This document shows positions 23,532-32,491 of a stretch of DNA of 64,000 bases, in pieces; within the stretch, counting starts at the first letter, position 1; each line of letters begins with the position of its first letter. The notes under the pieces are model-generated. The model ran no database searches, was not told the DNA's origin, and worked only from the letters and a program-made list of their open reading frames with translations. The position numbers were made by a program, and so were the translations under genes. Source of the stretch: Ferruginibacter sp. GTDB lineage: Bacteria > Bacteroidota > Bacteroidia > Chitinophagales > Chitinophagaceae. The stretch covers positions 593,628 to 657,627 of the forward strand of contig JAHBTO010000002.1 in the NCBI GenBank assembly GCA_019638525.1. Direction: 5' to 3'.

Positions 23532-25445
23532 ATGACCAAGATTGACCTGACCGACTCATTAGAGAAAATACCGGTTAAAATTTTTGCCGATTCAAAAACA
23601 GGCTCTGCATTTGTGGCTAAGCAAATTGCCAACCTGATTAAAGAAAAAGAAGCTGCCGGAAAAAAAACAGTAATTGGCCTTGCTACCGGCTCATCACCCA
23701 AATCGTTATATGCCGAGTTGGTGCGTATGCACAAAAATGAAGGGCTAAGTTTTAAAAACGTAATCACCTTTAACCTCGACCAGTATTACCCTATGGATAA
23801 GGATGCCCTGCAGAGTTATCATTATTTTATGCGGAAAAATCTTTTTGAACAAACCGATATTGACCCCAATAATTATCACCTGCCCGATGGTATGATACCC
23901 AAGGATAAAGTAAAAGAGCATTGCCTTAATTACGAAAAACAGATTGAAGAGGCCGGCGGTTTAGATTTGCAGATTTTGGGCATTGGTGTAAATGGGCACA
24001 TAGGCTTTAATGAACCGGGCAGCGGCATGTACACCAAAACAAGGCTCACTACTTTAGATAACAGCACCCGTATTGCCAATGCATACGAATTTGGCAACAT
24101 GAGCGAAGTGCCACGTATGGCCATAACCATGGGCATAAGCACTATTTTAAAAAGTAAAAAAATAATACTGATGGCATGGGGGCAAGCCAAGGCCCCTGTA
24201 ATAAAAAAAGCAGTAGAAGATGACGATACAGAAGATGTACCTGCATCGCTCTTACAAAACCACGATGATTGTACATTTGTGATTGATGAAGTGGCAGCCG
24301 GCGAACTCACCCGTTTTAAAAGCCCCTGGCTTACCGGTGAGTGCGAATGGACAAGCAACATGATGAAACGTGCCGTTATAAACCTGGCGCTTAAACTTAA
24401 CAAACCAGTACTAAGCCTTACCAATTTTGATTACAATGATAATGGCCTTAGCGACCTGCTTGTAGAAAAAGGCGATGCTTATGAAATAAATATGCAGGTG
24501 TTTTATTTATTAAGAGACAGCATTACCGGTTGGCCCGGTGGTAAACCTACTCAACGTACCAATCACCCCGAAAGAACTGAGCCTTTTCCTAAAAAGGCTG
24601 TTATCTTTTCTCCGCATCCCGATGATGATATCATTAGCATGGGCGGTACATTCATGCGCCTGCACGACCAAGGGCACCAAGTGCATGTAGCTTATCAAAC
24701 AAGCGGCAATATTGCCGTAACAGATGAGTTTGTTACAAGGTTTATTGATTTTACCGTAGGTTTTGAAAGTATGTTTGATATTGATGAAACCAAGAGTAAA
24801 AAAATTCTGGAAGAAGCCACAGCTTTTTTAAAAGTAAAAAAATCTACCGATAAAGACACAAACTCCATACGTGAAATAAAAGGACTGATTAGAAGGTGCG
24901 AAGCCAAAGCTACCTGCAAGTATGTTGGCCTTACAGATGAACAGGTACATTTTATGAACCTGCCTTTTTATGAAACAGGCACCATTGAAAAAAGCCCGAT
25001 GGGTGAAGCAGATGTACAATTAACTGTTGACCTTCTTAACAAATTGCAACCGCAGCAGATTTACTGTGCTGGCGATTTTGCCGATCCGCATGGAACACAT
25101 AAAGTTTGTTTTGATGTGGTAATTGAAGCCTTAAAAACTATTAAAGCCAGTAAAGCCAAATGGATAGAAGACTGCTGGCTTTGGTTGTATAAAGGCGCCT
25201 GGCAGGAATGGGATATCACCGAAATTGAAATGGCCATTCCCATGAGCCCCGACCAGGTAGTGAAAAAAAGACATGGCATTTTTATTCATCAATCGCAAAA
25301 AGACAGTGTGCCTTTCCAGGGCAGCGATGACCGTGAATTTTGGCAACGTGCCGAAGAACGCAATGCAAATACAGCCCAGCTTTATGCCCGCCTAGGACTT
25401 ACCCAATACGCCGCTATGGAAGCATTTGTAAGATGGCATTTTTAA
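23532..25445 (+). CDS. nagB: Glucosamine-6-phosphate deaminase fused to PIG-L/LmbE deacetylase-like domain
   Basis: The 637-residue protein has two domains. Residues 1-310 are glucosamine-6-phosphate deaminase: GLATGSSPKSLYAEL (phosphate loop), FNLDQYYPM and GIGVNGHIGFNEPGS. Residues about 350-637 are a PIG-L/LmbE-type domain with the zinc motif PHPDDD (361-366) and later GDFADPHGTHKVCFD. The first part converts GlcN-6-P to fructose-6-P plus ammonia; the second could deacetylate N-acetylglucosamine derivatives, giving a two-step enzyme, though it may act on another substrate. The fusion is common in Bacteroidota. Cytoplasmic. It follows the GH20 gene by about 105 nt. Confidence 0.95.
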   Translation: MTKIDLTDSLEKIPVKIFADSKTGSAFVAKQIANLIKEKEAAGKKTVIGLATGSSPKSLYAELVRMHKNEGLSFKNVITFNLDQYYPMDKDALQSYHYFMRKNLFEQTDIDPNNYHLPDGMIPKDKVKEHCLNYEKQIEEAGGLDLQILGIGVNGHIGFNEPGSGMYTKTRLTTLDNSTRIANAYEFGNMSEVPRMAITMGISTILKSKKIILMAWGQAKAPVIKKAVEDDDTEDVPASLLQNHDDCTFVIDEVAAGELTRFKSPWLTGECEWTSNMMKRAVINLALKLNKPVLSLTNFDYNDNGLSDLLVEKGDAYEINMQVFYLLRDSITGWPGGKPTQRTNHPERTEPFPKKAVIFSPHPDDDIISMGGTFMRLHDQGHQVHVAYQTSGNIAVTDEFVTRFIDFTVGFESMFDIDETKSKKILEEATAFLKVKKSTDKDTNSIREIKGLIRRCEAKATCKYVGLTDEQVHFMNLPFYETGTIEKSPMGEADVQLTVDLLNKLQPQQIYCAGDFADPHGTHKVCFDVVIEALKTIKASKAKWIEDCWLWLYKGAWQEWDITEIEMAIPMSPDQVVKKRHGIFIHQSQKDSVPFQGSDDREFWQRAEERNANTAQLYARLGLTQYAAMEAFVRWHF

Positions 25446-25463
25446 TTTAGCCAACAAATAAAT

Positions 25464-25820
25464 ATGGCAAGGCATAATACAACAGGCAGTACCGGCGAAT
25501 CGATGGCCGAAACGTACCTGTTGAAGCAGGGGTTTACCATCATGCATAAAAACTGGCGGCACTCAAATTGGGAAGTTGATATCATTGCACATAAAACCGG
25601 TGTACTGCATTTTATTGAAGTAAAAACAAGACGTACTAAAAAATATGGTCATCCCGAAGATGCAGTAAACGATAAAAAAATTCAAAACCTTATCAACGCT
25701 TCAGAAGAATACCTTTACCTGCACCCGCAATGGAAAAGGATACAATTCGATATTCTCTCCGTCTCTATTTTAAAAGATAAACCGGTTGAATATTTTTTTA
25801 TTGAAGATGTTTATTTATAA
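25464..25820 (+). CDS. YraN/UPF0102-family endonuclease-like protein
   Basis: A 118-residue protein. GESMAETYLLKQGFTIMHKNWR at the start, EVDIIAHKTGVLHFIEVKTR in the middle (the D and ExK of a restriction-endonuclease-like fold), and KKIQNLINASEEYL are the three conserved blocks of UPF0102/YraN. It is cytoplasmic, with proposed but poorly established roles in DNA processing. It follows nagB by 18 nt and is convergent with the YkgJ-family gene, with only 8 nt between the stops. Confidence 0.93.
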   Translation: MARHNTTGSTGESMAETYLLKQGFTIMHKNWRHSNWEVDIIAHKTGVLHFIEVKTRRTKKYGHPEDAVNDKKIQNLINASEEYLYLHPQWKRIQFDILSVSILKDKPVEYFFIEDVYL

Positions 25821-25828
25821 CAGCAGGC

Positions 25829-26329
25829 TTAATTTTTACTTAGCGCCTGCATTTTTTCTACCAGTTTGTATGTGGCGGGGCAATACTCAATATTTTGTTT
25901 ATGCACATGTATATAATCTACCATGCGCTTTTTTGAAAGGTGCGGAAAGCCTGAACAGTCGGCAGGACGTATTTCGTAGATGGAGCATTTGTTATCCTGC
26001 AGGTTTAAAAACTGGCAGGGTTCGGTTTTATTAAGCATATCTCCTATCCTGTCTTTATATAACCATTTCTTTTTAAATTCTTCGGGGCTTTGGTTAAAAT
26101 GTTTCGAAATACGTTTAATATCAGTTGCATTAAAAGTAGGACTCATGGTTTTGCAGCAATTAGCACAGGTAAGGCAATCAACTTCTTTCCACACTTCTTT
26201 TTCTGTATCAGCAGCAAGTTTATCTAACCCTCGTGGCTGTTCTTTTAAGACCTTTGTTAGAAATTTTTTTAACCGTACTTTATTAAAACGAACTTTTTGT
26301 TTAAACGAACGAAGATTTACTGCCTGCAT
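25829..26329 (-). CDS. YkgJ-family cysteine cluster protein
   Basis: A 166-residue cytoplasmic protein with the cysteine pattern of the YkgJ/CxxCxxCC family: CLTCANCC, then EPCQFL, DNKCSIYEIRPADC. These cysteines probably hold a zinc ion or Fe-S cluster. The N-terminal 50 residues are basic and helical. Function of the family is unknown. It is divergent from xerD. Confidence 0.9.
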   Translation of the reverse strand: MQAVNLRSFKQKVRFNKVRLKKFLTKVLKEQPRGLDKLAADTEKEVWKEVDCLTCANCCKTMSPTFNATDIKRISKHFNQSPEEFKKKWLYKDRIGDMLNKTEPCQFLNLQDNKCSIYEIRPADCSGFPHLSKKRMVDYIHVHKQNIEYCPATYKLVEKMQALSKN

Positions 26330-26423
26330 ATTGTTTTTTAATAACTATTAACGAAATTCAGGTTGCTAAAATAAGTTATTAATGGTTTCATTTGCATGTA
26401 ATTGAAAAAACCTTTTAAACTTT

Positions 26424-27323
26424 ATGTGGGCACCTTATAAAAAAGGATACAAAGCATGGCTTCAACTGGAAAAATCACTTGCAGAAAATTCAGTGGATGC
26501 ATACCTACGTGATATTGATAAACTGACAGATTATTTACAGGCAAAAAATTTGTTAGTAACCCCAGGTGAACTTCAACTAAACGACCTTGAAAATTTTATT
26601 CAATGGATTAGTGAACTGGGTATGACAGCCGCATCGCAATCGAGGATTGTATCGGGTTTGAGGAGTTTTTATACCTATTGTCAAATTGAACAAATTGTAT
26701 CAACCAACCCCACTGCTTTATTAGAAACACCAAAACAAAAAAGAGCACTGCCCGATACGCTGAGTTTTGAAGAAATTGAAAACATCATTGCACAGATAGA
26801 CCTAAGCAAACCCGAAGCCGGTCGTAATAAAGCCATCTTGGAAACACTCTATAGTTGTGGCTTACGGGTATCTGAATTGATAAACCTGAGGTTAAGTTGT
26901 CTTTTTTTAGATATTGGTTTTATACGGGTGATTGGTAAAGGAGATAAGGAAAGGCTGGTTCCTATTGGAAGCGCTGCAATTAAATACATTAATATTTATA
27001 AAAACCAGATTAGGGTACATCTTAAAATAAAGCCCGGCCAGGAAGATATTCTTTTTTTAAACCGAAGAGGCAGTAAGCTTAGCCGGGTTATGATTTTTTT
27101 GATGCTGAAAGAACTGGCTGTAAAGGCTGGTATCAAAAAAAATATCTCGCCACATACTTTCAGGCATTCATTTGCCACACACCTTGTTGAAGGCGGCGCC
27201 GATTTAAGAGCCGTACAGGAAATGCTTGGCCACGAAAGCATTACCACCACCGAAATTTATACGCATTTAGACAGGGAGTATTTAAGAACAACTTTACACC
27301 AATATCATCCTGCATTTAAATAA
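26424..27323 (+). CDS. xerD: Site-specific tyrosine recombinase XerD
   Basis: The 299-residue protein has an N-terminal core-binding domain (residues 1-90, with SLAENSVDAYLRDIDKL) and a catalytic domain with all six expected residues: Arg in SCGLRVSEL, Lys in GKGDKERLVP, HTFRH (His and Arg), His in MLGHESI and the nucleophile Tyr in TTTEIYTHL. Length and sequence fit the chromosomal XerD that resolves chromosome dimers at dif with XerC, not a mobile-element integrase. An imperfect hairpin terminator follows. No other mobile-element genes lie nearby. Confidence 0.93.
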   Translation: MWAPYKKGYKAWLQLEKSLAENSVDAYLRDIDKLTDYLQAKNLLVTPGELQLNDLENFIQWISELGMTAASQSRIVSGLRSFYTYCQIEQIVSTNPTALLETPKQKRALPDTLSFEEIENIIAQIDLSKPEAGRNKAILETLYSCGLRVSELINLRLSCLFLDIGFIRVIGKGDKERLVPIGSAAIKYINIYKNQIRVHLKIKPGQEDILFLNRRGSKLSRVMIFLMLKELAVKAGIKKNISPHTFRHSFATHLVEGGADLRAVQEMLGHESITTTEIYTHLDREYLRTTLHQYHPAFK

Positions 27324-27354
27324 ACACTTAAGTATTTTAGAATATAATAAAAAG

Positions 27355-27381
27355 AAAACCGGCCAGTTGTGCCTGTTTTTT
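27355..27381 (+). terminator. Probable intrinsic terminator of xerD
   Basis: AAAACCGGC (27355-27363) pairs with GCCTGTTTT (27371-27379) with one mismatch around a 7-nt loop and runs into a T-tract, 32 nt after the stop. Confidence 0.6.
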
Positions 27382-27430
27382 ATTAAACTTTTCAGGCTAC
27401 AATCATGGCCGGCATAAAACAACCATTACA

Positions 27431-28585
27431 CTACTGAACTATGAAACTGCTTTCATTAACCAAACTGTTTTTTGAGTCGAATATCCTAATGAAATAAATG
27501 CCTGATGCCCATTTGCTGTCGCAAACTATTTGTTCATTTTGCTGTTTGTTAACTGCATTAATACGTTTGTAAAATACGGTGCGATAAACTGCATCGGTAA
27601 CCTGTAACTGGTATAAACCTGTTTCTTTAAGGTTCATATTAAGTTGTATGTTGTTGCCATGTATGGCAGGGTTAGGATAAACTTTCATGGTATTTGTTGT
27701 TTTAATTGTTTTCAACTTCGTTTCATTTTTATTACTGATTTTTTCCCTTTTTTTTAAAACAGCTCCCATCAAACCAACAGTAATTTCTCCTCTTGTTGTT
27801 GGGTAAGCTGCCTTTACTGTTACCGTGTCAAGCTGTTTTACTTTTTTAAGCCCTGTGGTATCGGTGTTTTCATTGTTAACTATTTTATCATCTTCATTTT
27901 TTAAACCTGTAAAACTTATGCCACCTAAAACCACATTCGAAAAATCGGTATTCAACTGTATTGTTAAATAATCTTCTTCGTTTACAGTAATGCTTGAATT
28001 TTGATAACCCATTGCAGATACCATTAACACAGCATCTTTTAATACCCTTATTGAAAACAATCCTTTTGCGTTGGTAACAACGCCATTCTTTGTTCCTTTT
28101 ATTAAAATGGTGGCATTGGGTATTGGGTGGCGGTTTTCGTCTGTTACTATACCATCAATAATTTTTGAACTAACCTGCTTTATACCTCCAACCCTTGTAA
28201 CCAATACTTCGCCATTGGGTAAGCTGCTGCGCTTTACAGGGTTTTGTGCTACGGGCACTTCTTGTAATTTTCCCTGAGCCTTAACAGCATTGGATTTGGC
28301 AAAAAACATAAAGAACATAACAATATAGTTCCAGTACCAATACATCTTCTTTTTTATTTGCATTGGGTAAGTAATGGGCCTGTTTAACTGCGAAGTAAGT
28401 ACACGGCCACAAACATTATTGTGAGTAATGGTTGTAAAATAATTCAACACTTCAGTATCTGTCATTGTACTAAAATCAACTACTTCTTTAGCACAGGCCT
28501 TGCAAAAACGGCCTTGTTCTGTTGCAGTCATATTTTGCCAGTTCTCGTGGCATGGTTTGGGAATGGAGATTTGCAGTTTTTGCAT
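27431..28585 (-). CDS. Membrane/surface protein: Cys motif, TM segment, carboxypeptidase-like domain, T9SS-like C-terminus
   Basis: The 384-residue protein has an unusual order. Residues 1-60 are soluble, with IPKPCHENWQNMT and GRFCKACAKEVVDFSTMTD (Cys12, Cys28, Cys31), a likely metal-binding motif. A hydrophobic segment follows (about 80-100, YWYWNYIVMFFMFFAKS). Residues 140-210 form a carboxypeptidase-like regulatory/CarboxypepD_reg beta domain (GIVTDENRHPIPNATILIKG). The last 85 residues (MKVYPNPAIHG ... WASGIYFIRI) look like a T9SS sorting domain. If the first 80 residues stay in the cytoplasm, the domain behind the membrane segment would be periplasmic. Role unknown; the N-terminal motif recurs in Bacteroidota (recalled, not searched). 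Confidence 0.75.
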   Translation of the reverse strand: MQKLQISIPKPCHENWQNMTATEQGRFCKACAKEVVDFSTMTDTEVLNYFTTITHNNVCGRVLTSQLNRPITYPMQIKKKMYWYWNYIVMFFMFFAKSNAVKAQGKLQEVPVAQNPVKRSSLPNGEVLVTRVGGIKQVSSKIIDGIVTDENRHPIPNATILIKGTKNGVVTNAKGLFSIRVLKDAVLMVSAMGYQNSSITVNEEDYLTIQLNTDFSNVVLGGISFTGLKNEDDKIVNNENTDTTGLKKVKQLDTVTVKAAYPTTRGEITVGLMGAVLKKREKISNKNETKLKTIKTTNTMKVYPNPAIHGNNIQLNMNLKETGLYQLQVTDAVYRTVFYKRINAVNKQQNEQIVCDSKWASGIYFIRIFDSKNSLVNESSFIVQ

Positions 28586-28681
28586 AACAATTTGCTTTGT
28601 TATACAGATGCACTTTAAAAAATGATTACATAATCAACTCAAAAAAAAATAAGAAAAGTGGAAATAAAAAATGAAGAGAAG

Positions 28682-29473
28682 TTATTTGCCTTCCAGTACT
28701 ACATCCTGTTGCTGGTAATTAATCTTGTCGTACACCGTATTGGTAACTTTTTTACGGTAATTTTTAAACATGCTTTGCCAGCGAAGTTTTAACACACCCA
28801 GTATGCCTTCTTTAACGATACCTTTATTCATTTTGCTGGCGCCCAGTTCACGGTCAATAAAAGTGATGGGTACTTCGGCTATTTTAAAACCAAGTTTCCA
28901 GGCGGCAAATTTCATCTCTATCTGGAAAGCATAACCTACAAAAGCAATTTCATCAAGGTTAATGGCTTCAAGTACTTCTTTTTTATAACAAACAAAACCG
29001 GCGGTAGGGTCTTTTACCGGCATCCAGGTAATGATACGGGTATAAAGCGATGCGCCTTTTGAAAGTATGATGCGGTTAGCAGGCCAGTTGGCTACAGCGC
29101 CGCCATTTACATAACGGGAGCCTACAGCAACTCCGGCGCCTTGTTTACAGGCCTGGTATAATCTTTCTAAATCGGCAGGGTTGTGCGAAAAATCGGCATC
29201 CATTTCAAAAATATACTGGTAGCCTTTATCAATGGCCCATTTAAATCCATAAATATATGCAGTGCCTAAGCCTAATTTACCGGTACGTTCTTCTAAAAAA
29301 AGCTGGCCATTGTATTTAGGTAACAGTGTTTTAATGATGGCGGCTGTACCATCGGGCGAATTATCATCAACAATAAGTATATGAAAATTTAGCTGCAAAG
29401 AAAAAACCGCATCGATGATTTTTTCGATGTTTTCCTTTTCATTAAAAGTAGGTATGATGACGAGTTTTTCCAA
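28682..29473 (-). CDS. Polyprenol-phosphate mannosyltransferase-like GT2 glycosyltransferase
   Basis: Residues 1-240 are a GT2 catalytic domain: EKLVIIPTFNEKENI, IVDDNSPDGTA, FEMDADFSHNP (the DxD metal site) and GYAFQIEMKFAAWKLGFKI, the arrangement of dolichol/polyprenol-phosphate mannose synthases. No membrane anchor is visible, so it is a soluble or peripheral enzyme facing the cytoplasm, making a lipid-linked sugar donor. No ATG exists: TTG at 29473 gives the family-typical start MEKLVIIP; a TTG at 29485 would add four residues. Confidence 0.9.
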   Translation of the reverse strand: MEKLVIIPTFNEKENIEKIIDAVFSLQLNFHILIVDDNSPDGTAAIIKTLLPKYNGQLFLEERTGKLGLGTAYIYGFKWAIDKGYQYIFEMDADFSHNPADLERLYQACKQGAGVAVGSRYVNGGAVANWPANRIILSKGASLYTRIITWMPVKDPTAGFVCYKKEVLEAINLDEIAFVGYAFQIEMKFAAWKLGFKIAEVPITFIDRELGASKMNKGIVKEGILGVLKLRWQSMFKNYRKKVTNTVYDKINYQQQDVVLEGK

Positions 29474-29551
29474 GTGCCTGAACAATTACTTGACTTCAAA
29501 TTTACAATAAATAAAGGTATGCCATATTAACATCTTCTCTACAAAACCCCT

Positions 29552-30322
29552 TTAGTTATTTTTTAACAAGGTACGGTTTAGTATTTCTGTGAGCTTTTGC
29601 TTGGTATGTAATGGAAAATCGCCTCTCATCATCCAATCATAATACTGCGGTTCTGCCTTCAATACATCGGTAACCGATTTCCCTTTATGCTTGCCAAAGT
29701 TGAAAATTTCCTGGCCTTTTTCATTATAACTAAACCTACGGGCATAATCTACAATTTTTTCCTCTCCTATCACCTGTAAGATAGAATCAACCGAATTACC
29801 AAGGTTGGTATATTTATCTACCTGTGCCATAAACACATCAATGGTAGCTTCAACATCTGCTTCGGCGCTGTGGGCATCTGTTAATTCTTTATTACAAAAG
29901 AATTTGTAAGCTGCCGTTAAAGTACGAGGCTCCATGGTATAAAAAATATGCTGTACATCTATCATTTTCCTTGTACTTAAATCCACATCCATACCAGCCC
30001 TTAAAAACTCTTCCATTAAAATAGGTACATCAAAACGATTACTGTTGTATCCACCCAAATCGCAGTTTTCGATAAACATCTTTATTTCGTTAGCAGCCTG
30101 CTTAAAAGTGGGTGCATCTTTAACCATCTCATCAGTAATACCATGTACATCACTTGCTTCTTTTGGAATGGGTATTTGCGGATTTATCAATTTTCTTTTT
30201 AATTGGCGGTTTCCATCAGGTAAAATTTTTATGATTGCTATTTCTACTATTCTGTCGGCAGAGAGGCTTACACCTGTAGTTTCAAGATCAAAAAAAGCGA
30301 TAGGACGGTTTAACTTAAGCAT
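29552..30322 (-). CDS. DnaQ-like 3'-5' exonuclease (DEDDh)
   Basis: The protein has 256 residues from ATG 30322; a longer frame to 30385 lacks support. FFDLETTGVSLSADRIVEIAI carries the ExoI DxE, GGYNSNRFDVPIL the ExoII aspartate, and DAHSAEADVEA the ExoIII HxxxxD. It resembles the DNA polymerase III epsilon/exonuclease family but stands alone, not fused to polymerase. The C-terminal 70 residues (FNFGKHKGKSV ... YDWMMRGDFP) match the small DUF3820-like tail seen in several such nucleases. Cytoplasmic; probably DNA or RNA 3' end trimming. Confidence 0.92.
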   Translation of the reverse strand: MLKLNRPIAFFDLETTGVSLSADRIVEIAIIKILPDGNRQLKRKLINPQIPIPKEASDVHGITDEMVKDAPTFKQAANEIKMFIENCDLGGYNSNRFDVPILMEEFLRAGMDVDLSTRKMIDVQHIFYTMEPRTLTAAYKFFCNKELTDAHSAEADVEATIDVFMAQVDKYTNLGNSVDSILQVIGEEKIVDYARRFSYNEKGQEIFNFGKHKGKSVTDVLKAEPQYYDWMMRGDFPLHTKQKLTEILNRTLLKNN

Positions 30323-30425
30323 TATAGGATTTATATTTTTAAGATTTACAAAATCAAGATAAAGAAGTACAAATTTGAAAGGCAAGATAATATAAATAGC
30401 ATTTCGCCGTTTACTGTGGGTGAAT

Positions 30426-30433
30426 TATCTTTG
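30426..30433 (+). promoter_or_regulatory. Possible Bacteroidota -7 box
   Basis: TATCTTTG matches TAnnTTTG, 47 nt before the ATG of the small lipoprotein. No clear -33 TTG. It could serve both the lipoprotein and the YtxJ gene. Confidence 0.4.
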
Positions 30434-30480
30434 CCGCAGTCAATTACTGCAATAATAGGTTTTTTTAATTCAAAATTATT

Positions 30481-30597
30481 ATGATGAAAAAAATATTTTT
30501 TGTTTTAGTATTATTGGTTTCAACTGCAGCCATCATCAGCAGTTGCCGCCCAAGCCAGAAGTTGGGTTGCCCCAATAACCAGGGTATCATTCATTAA
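30481..30597 (+). CDS. Very short lipoprotein (38 residues)
   Basis: Codons run from ATG 30481 (or 30484) to TAA 30595-30597. The product has a lysine pair, a hydrophobic core (IFFVLVLLVST) and a lipobox SSC (Cys22); the mature part is only 17 residues, with QKLGCPNNQG holding one further Cys. It is too short for most gene finders, but the signal and lipobox are convincing, and a -7 promoter box lies at 30426. It sits 15 nt before the YtxJ gene. Similar tiny Cys-Pro lipoproteins occur in Bacteroidota as far as recalled; function unknown. Confidence 0.65.
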   Translation: MMKKIFFVLVLLVSTAAIISSCRPSQKLGCPNNQGIIH

Positions 30598-30612
30598 TAG
30601 GCCTCCGTTATT

Positions 30613-30948
30613 ATGAACTGGATAGTTTTGCAGGATGAAACTCAACTTGAGCATTTAAAAGAATCTTCAAAAAAAAGGCCACAGGTTATTTTTAAACACA
30701 GCACCCGGTGCAGTATAAGCATTATGGCCAAAAGTCGGTTAGATAAAGCCACTACAGTAACAGGTATCGATTTTCATTTTTTAGACCTTCTTAAACATCG
30801 CTCACTCTCTAATAAAATTGCCGAAGACTTTAAAGTTTACCACGAATCGCCGCAGGTACTTCTTATAAAAGATACCGAATGTATCTATGATGAAAGCCAT
30901 AGCGGCATAACCATTGATGAAATTGTTGAGCAGGCTTTAGCCAATTAA
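30613..30948 (+). CDS. ytxJ: Bacillithiol system redox-active protein YtxJ
   Basis: A 111-residue thioredoxin-fold protein. The N-terminal VIFKHSTRCSISIMAKSRLD places a single active-site Cys (Cys34) in the monothiol TRCSIS motif typical of YtxJ, followed by HESPQVLLIKD with the cis-Pro loop. YtxJ (BrxC) is a bacilliredoxin, expected to remove bacillithiol from S-bacillithiolated proteins in the cytoplasm. Its last codons overlap the end of the convergent pepD gene by 4 nt. Confidence 0.9.
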   Translation: MNWIVLQDETQLEHLKESSKKRPQVIFKHSTRCSISIMAKSRLDKATTVTGIDFHFLDLLKHRSLSNKIAEDFKVYHESPQVLLIKDTECIYDESHSGITIDEIVEQALAN

Positions 30949-32408
30949 TTTTTTGAAGGAATTCTTTTCAGCGTTTCTAATAAATACTTCCAAAATTTTT
31001 GTACCGAACTTACCTGCACTTTTTCATCGGGCGAATGTGCGCCCCTGATATTTGGGCCAAATGAAATCATTTGCATGGCAGGATAATTTTTCCCCAGGAT
31101 ACCACATTCCAAACCGGCATGCACAGCGTTTACATGTGCTTCTGCAGCAAACATTTCCTTGTACAAGTTACTCATCAGTTTTACAATTGGCGCTGCCGGA
31201 TTGGGCGCCCAGCCCGGGTAACTGCCGCCATAAGATGGCTTTGCCCCTGCCAGCTCAAAATTATAACAGATGGTATTTGCCAGTTCCATCTTCTCGCTAT
31301 CAACCGAGCCACGGGTTAAACACATTATTGTAAATGCTCCATCTTTTACAATTACCCTGGCAATGTTGTTTGATGTTTGTACCAACCCTTCAATTTCGGG
31401 ACTCATACGGTATATTCCATTGGGACAAGCTGCAATTGTTCTTAATAAAGCATATTGTGCAGCAGTGTTCATCAGCAATACAGGAGTTGTTGTTTTTTCA
31501 ATTCCTATTTTTAAGCCTGGATCGGTACTGCGGTTTTCATTTTTAATCAACTGCTCCTGATCTTTTATAAACAAAAGCAATTCACCGGTTTTATTTTTTG
31601 GCAAAGCAATGGTGGCCACAGATTCTCTTGGTATTGCATTTCTTAAACCACCGCCGTCAATAGCGCTTACCCGTAAATCAAACTTAACAGAAGCATTTAA
31701 TAAAATACGATTCATCACTTTGTTTGCATTGGCCCTGCCTTTATAAATATCCATCCCCGAATGGCCGCCGGTTAAACCGCTAACCGTTAAAGTAAACCCA
31801 TCAAAATCTTGCGGCGTATTTTCCAATTCATATTTTCCTTCGGCACTTACATCAATGCCACCGGCACAGCCAATAGTAAGTTCATCATCATCTTCCGTAT
31901 CCAGATTCAATAATATTGCTGCATCCAGCAAACCGCCTTTTAATCCCAAAGCGCCTGTCATACCTGTTTCTTCATCTATGGTAAATAAAGCTTCTATAGC
32001 CGGGTGTGGTATATTATCAGCAGCAAGTATTGCCATAATTGCTGCCACGCCAATGCCGTTATCGGCGCCCAGTGTGGTGCCTTTTGCTTTCACCCAGTCA
32101 TCTTCAATAAACATATTTATGCCTTGCGTTGCAAAGTCAAAATCTGTATCGGCATTTTTTTGATGTACCATATCCAAATGGCTTTGCAGGCAAACCACTT
32201 GCCGGTCTTCCATGCCTGCTGTGGCCGGTTTTTTTATAATAACATTGCCCACTTCGTCTTTTTGAGTTTGCAGGTTTAGGCTTTTTCCATAATCCATTAT
32301 AAAATTAATAACGGCTGTTTCTTTTTTTGAAGCCCGTGGTATTGCATTAAGCGCTGTAAAGTTTTGCCATAGTTCAGCGGGAGATAATTCACTAATGGTT
32401 TTACTCAT
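30945..32408 (-). CDS. pepD: Aminoacyl-histidine dipeptidase (M20 family)
   Basis: The 487-residue protein matches PepD in length and motifs: LQSHLDMVHQK (zinc His and bridging Asp), GADNGIGVAA, FTIDEETGMTGALGL (catalytic Glu and zinc ligand), NLDTEDDDELTIGCAGG, and the C-terminal HAGLECGIL zinc His. The lid domain is in the middle (about 195-370, with SGLTGGHSGMDI). It is a cytosolic di-zinc peptidase that cleaves Xaa-His and other dipeptides. It is convergent with ytxJ. Confidence 0.95.
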   Translation of the reverse strand: MSKTISELSPAELWQNFTALNAIPRASKKETAVINFIMDYGKSLNLQTQKDEVGNVIIKKPATAGMEDRQVVCLQSHLDMVHQKNADTDFDFATQGINMFIEDDWVKAKGTTLGADNGIGVAAIMAILAADNIPHPAIEALFTIDEETGMTGALGLKGGLLDAAILLNLDTEDDDELTIGCAGGIDVSAEGKYELENTPQDFDGFTLTVSGLTGGHSGMDIYKGRANANKVMNRILLNASVKFDLRVSAIDGGGLRNAIPRESVATIALPKNKTGELLLFIKDQEQLIKNENRSTDPGLKIGIEKTTTPVLLMNTAAQYALLRTIAACPNGIYRMSPEIEGLVQTSNNIARVIVKDGAFTIMCLTRGSVDSEKMELANTICYNFELAGAKPSYGGSYPGWAPNPAAPIVKLMSNLYKEMFAAEAHVNAVHAGLECGILGKNYPAMQMISFGPNIRGAHSPDEKVQVSSVQKFWKYLLETLKRIPSKN

Positions 32409-32491
32409 AATACAGTTGTTTAATAATCGTGCAAAATTTTATACTTTTTTCAATCGTACATCATCAAATATAGCTGATAAAAACTGTTTAA

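Noticed and set aside
26424..27323. Tyrosine recombinase as a mobile-element integrase
   Set aside because: Length and motifs fit housekeeping XerD, and no attachment sites, tRNA target or phage/ICE genes lie nearby.
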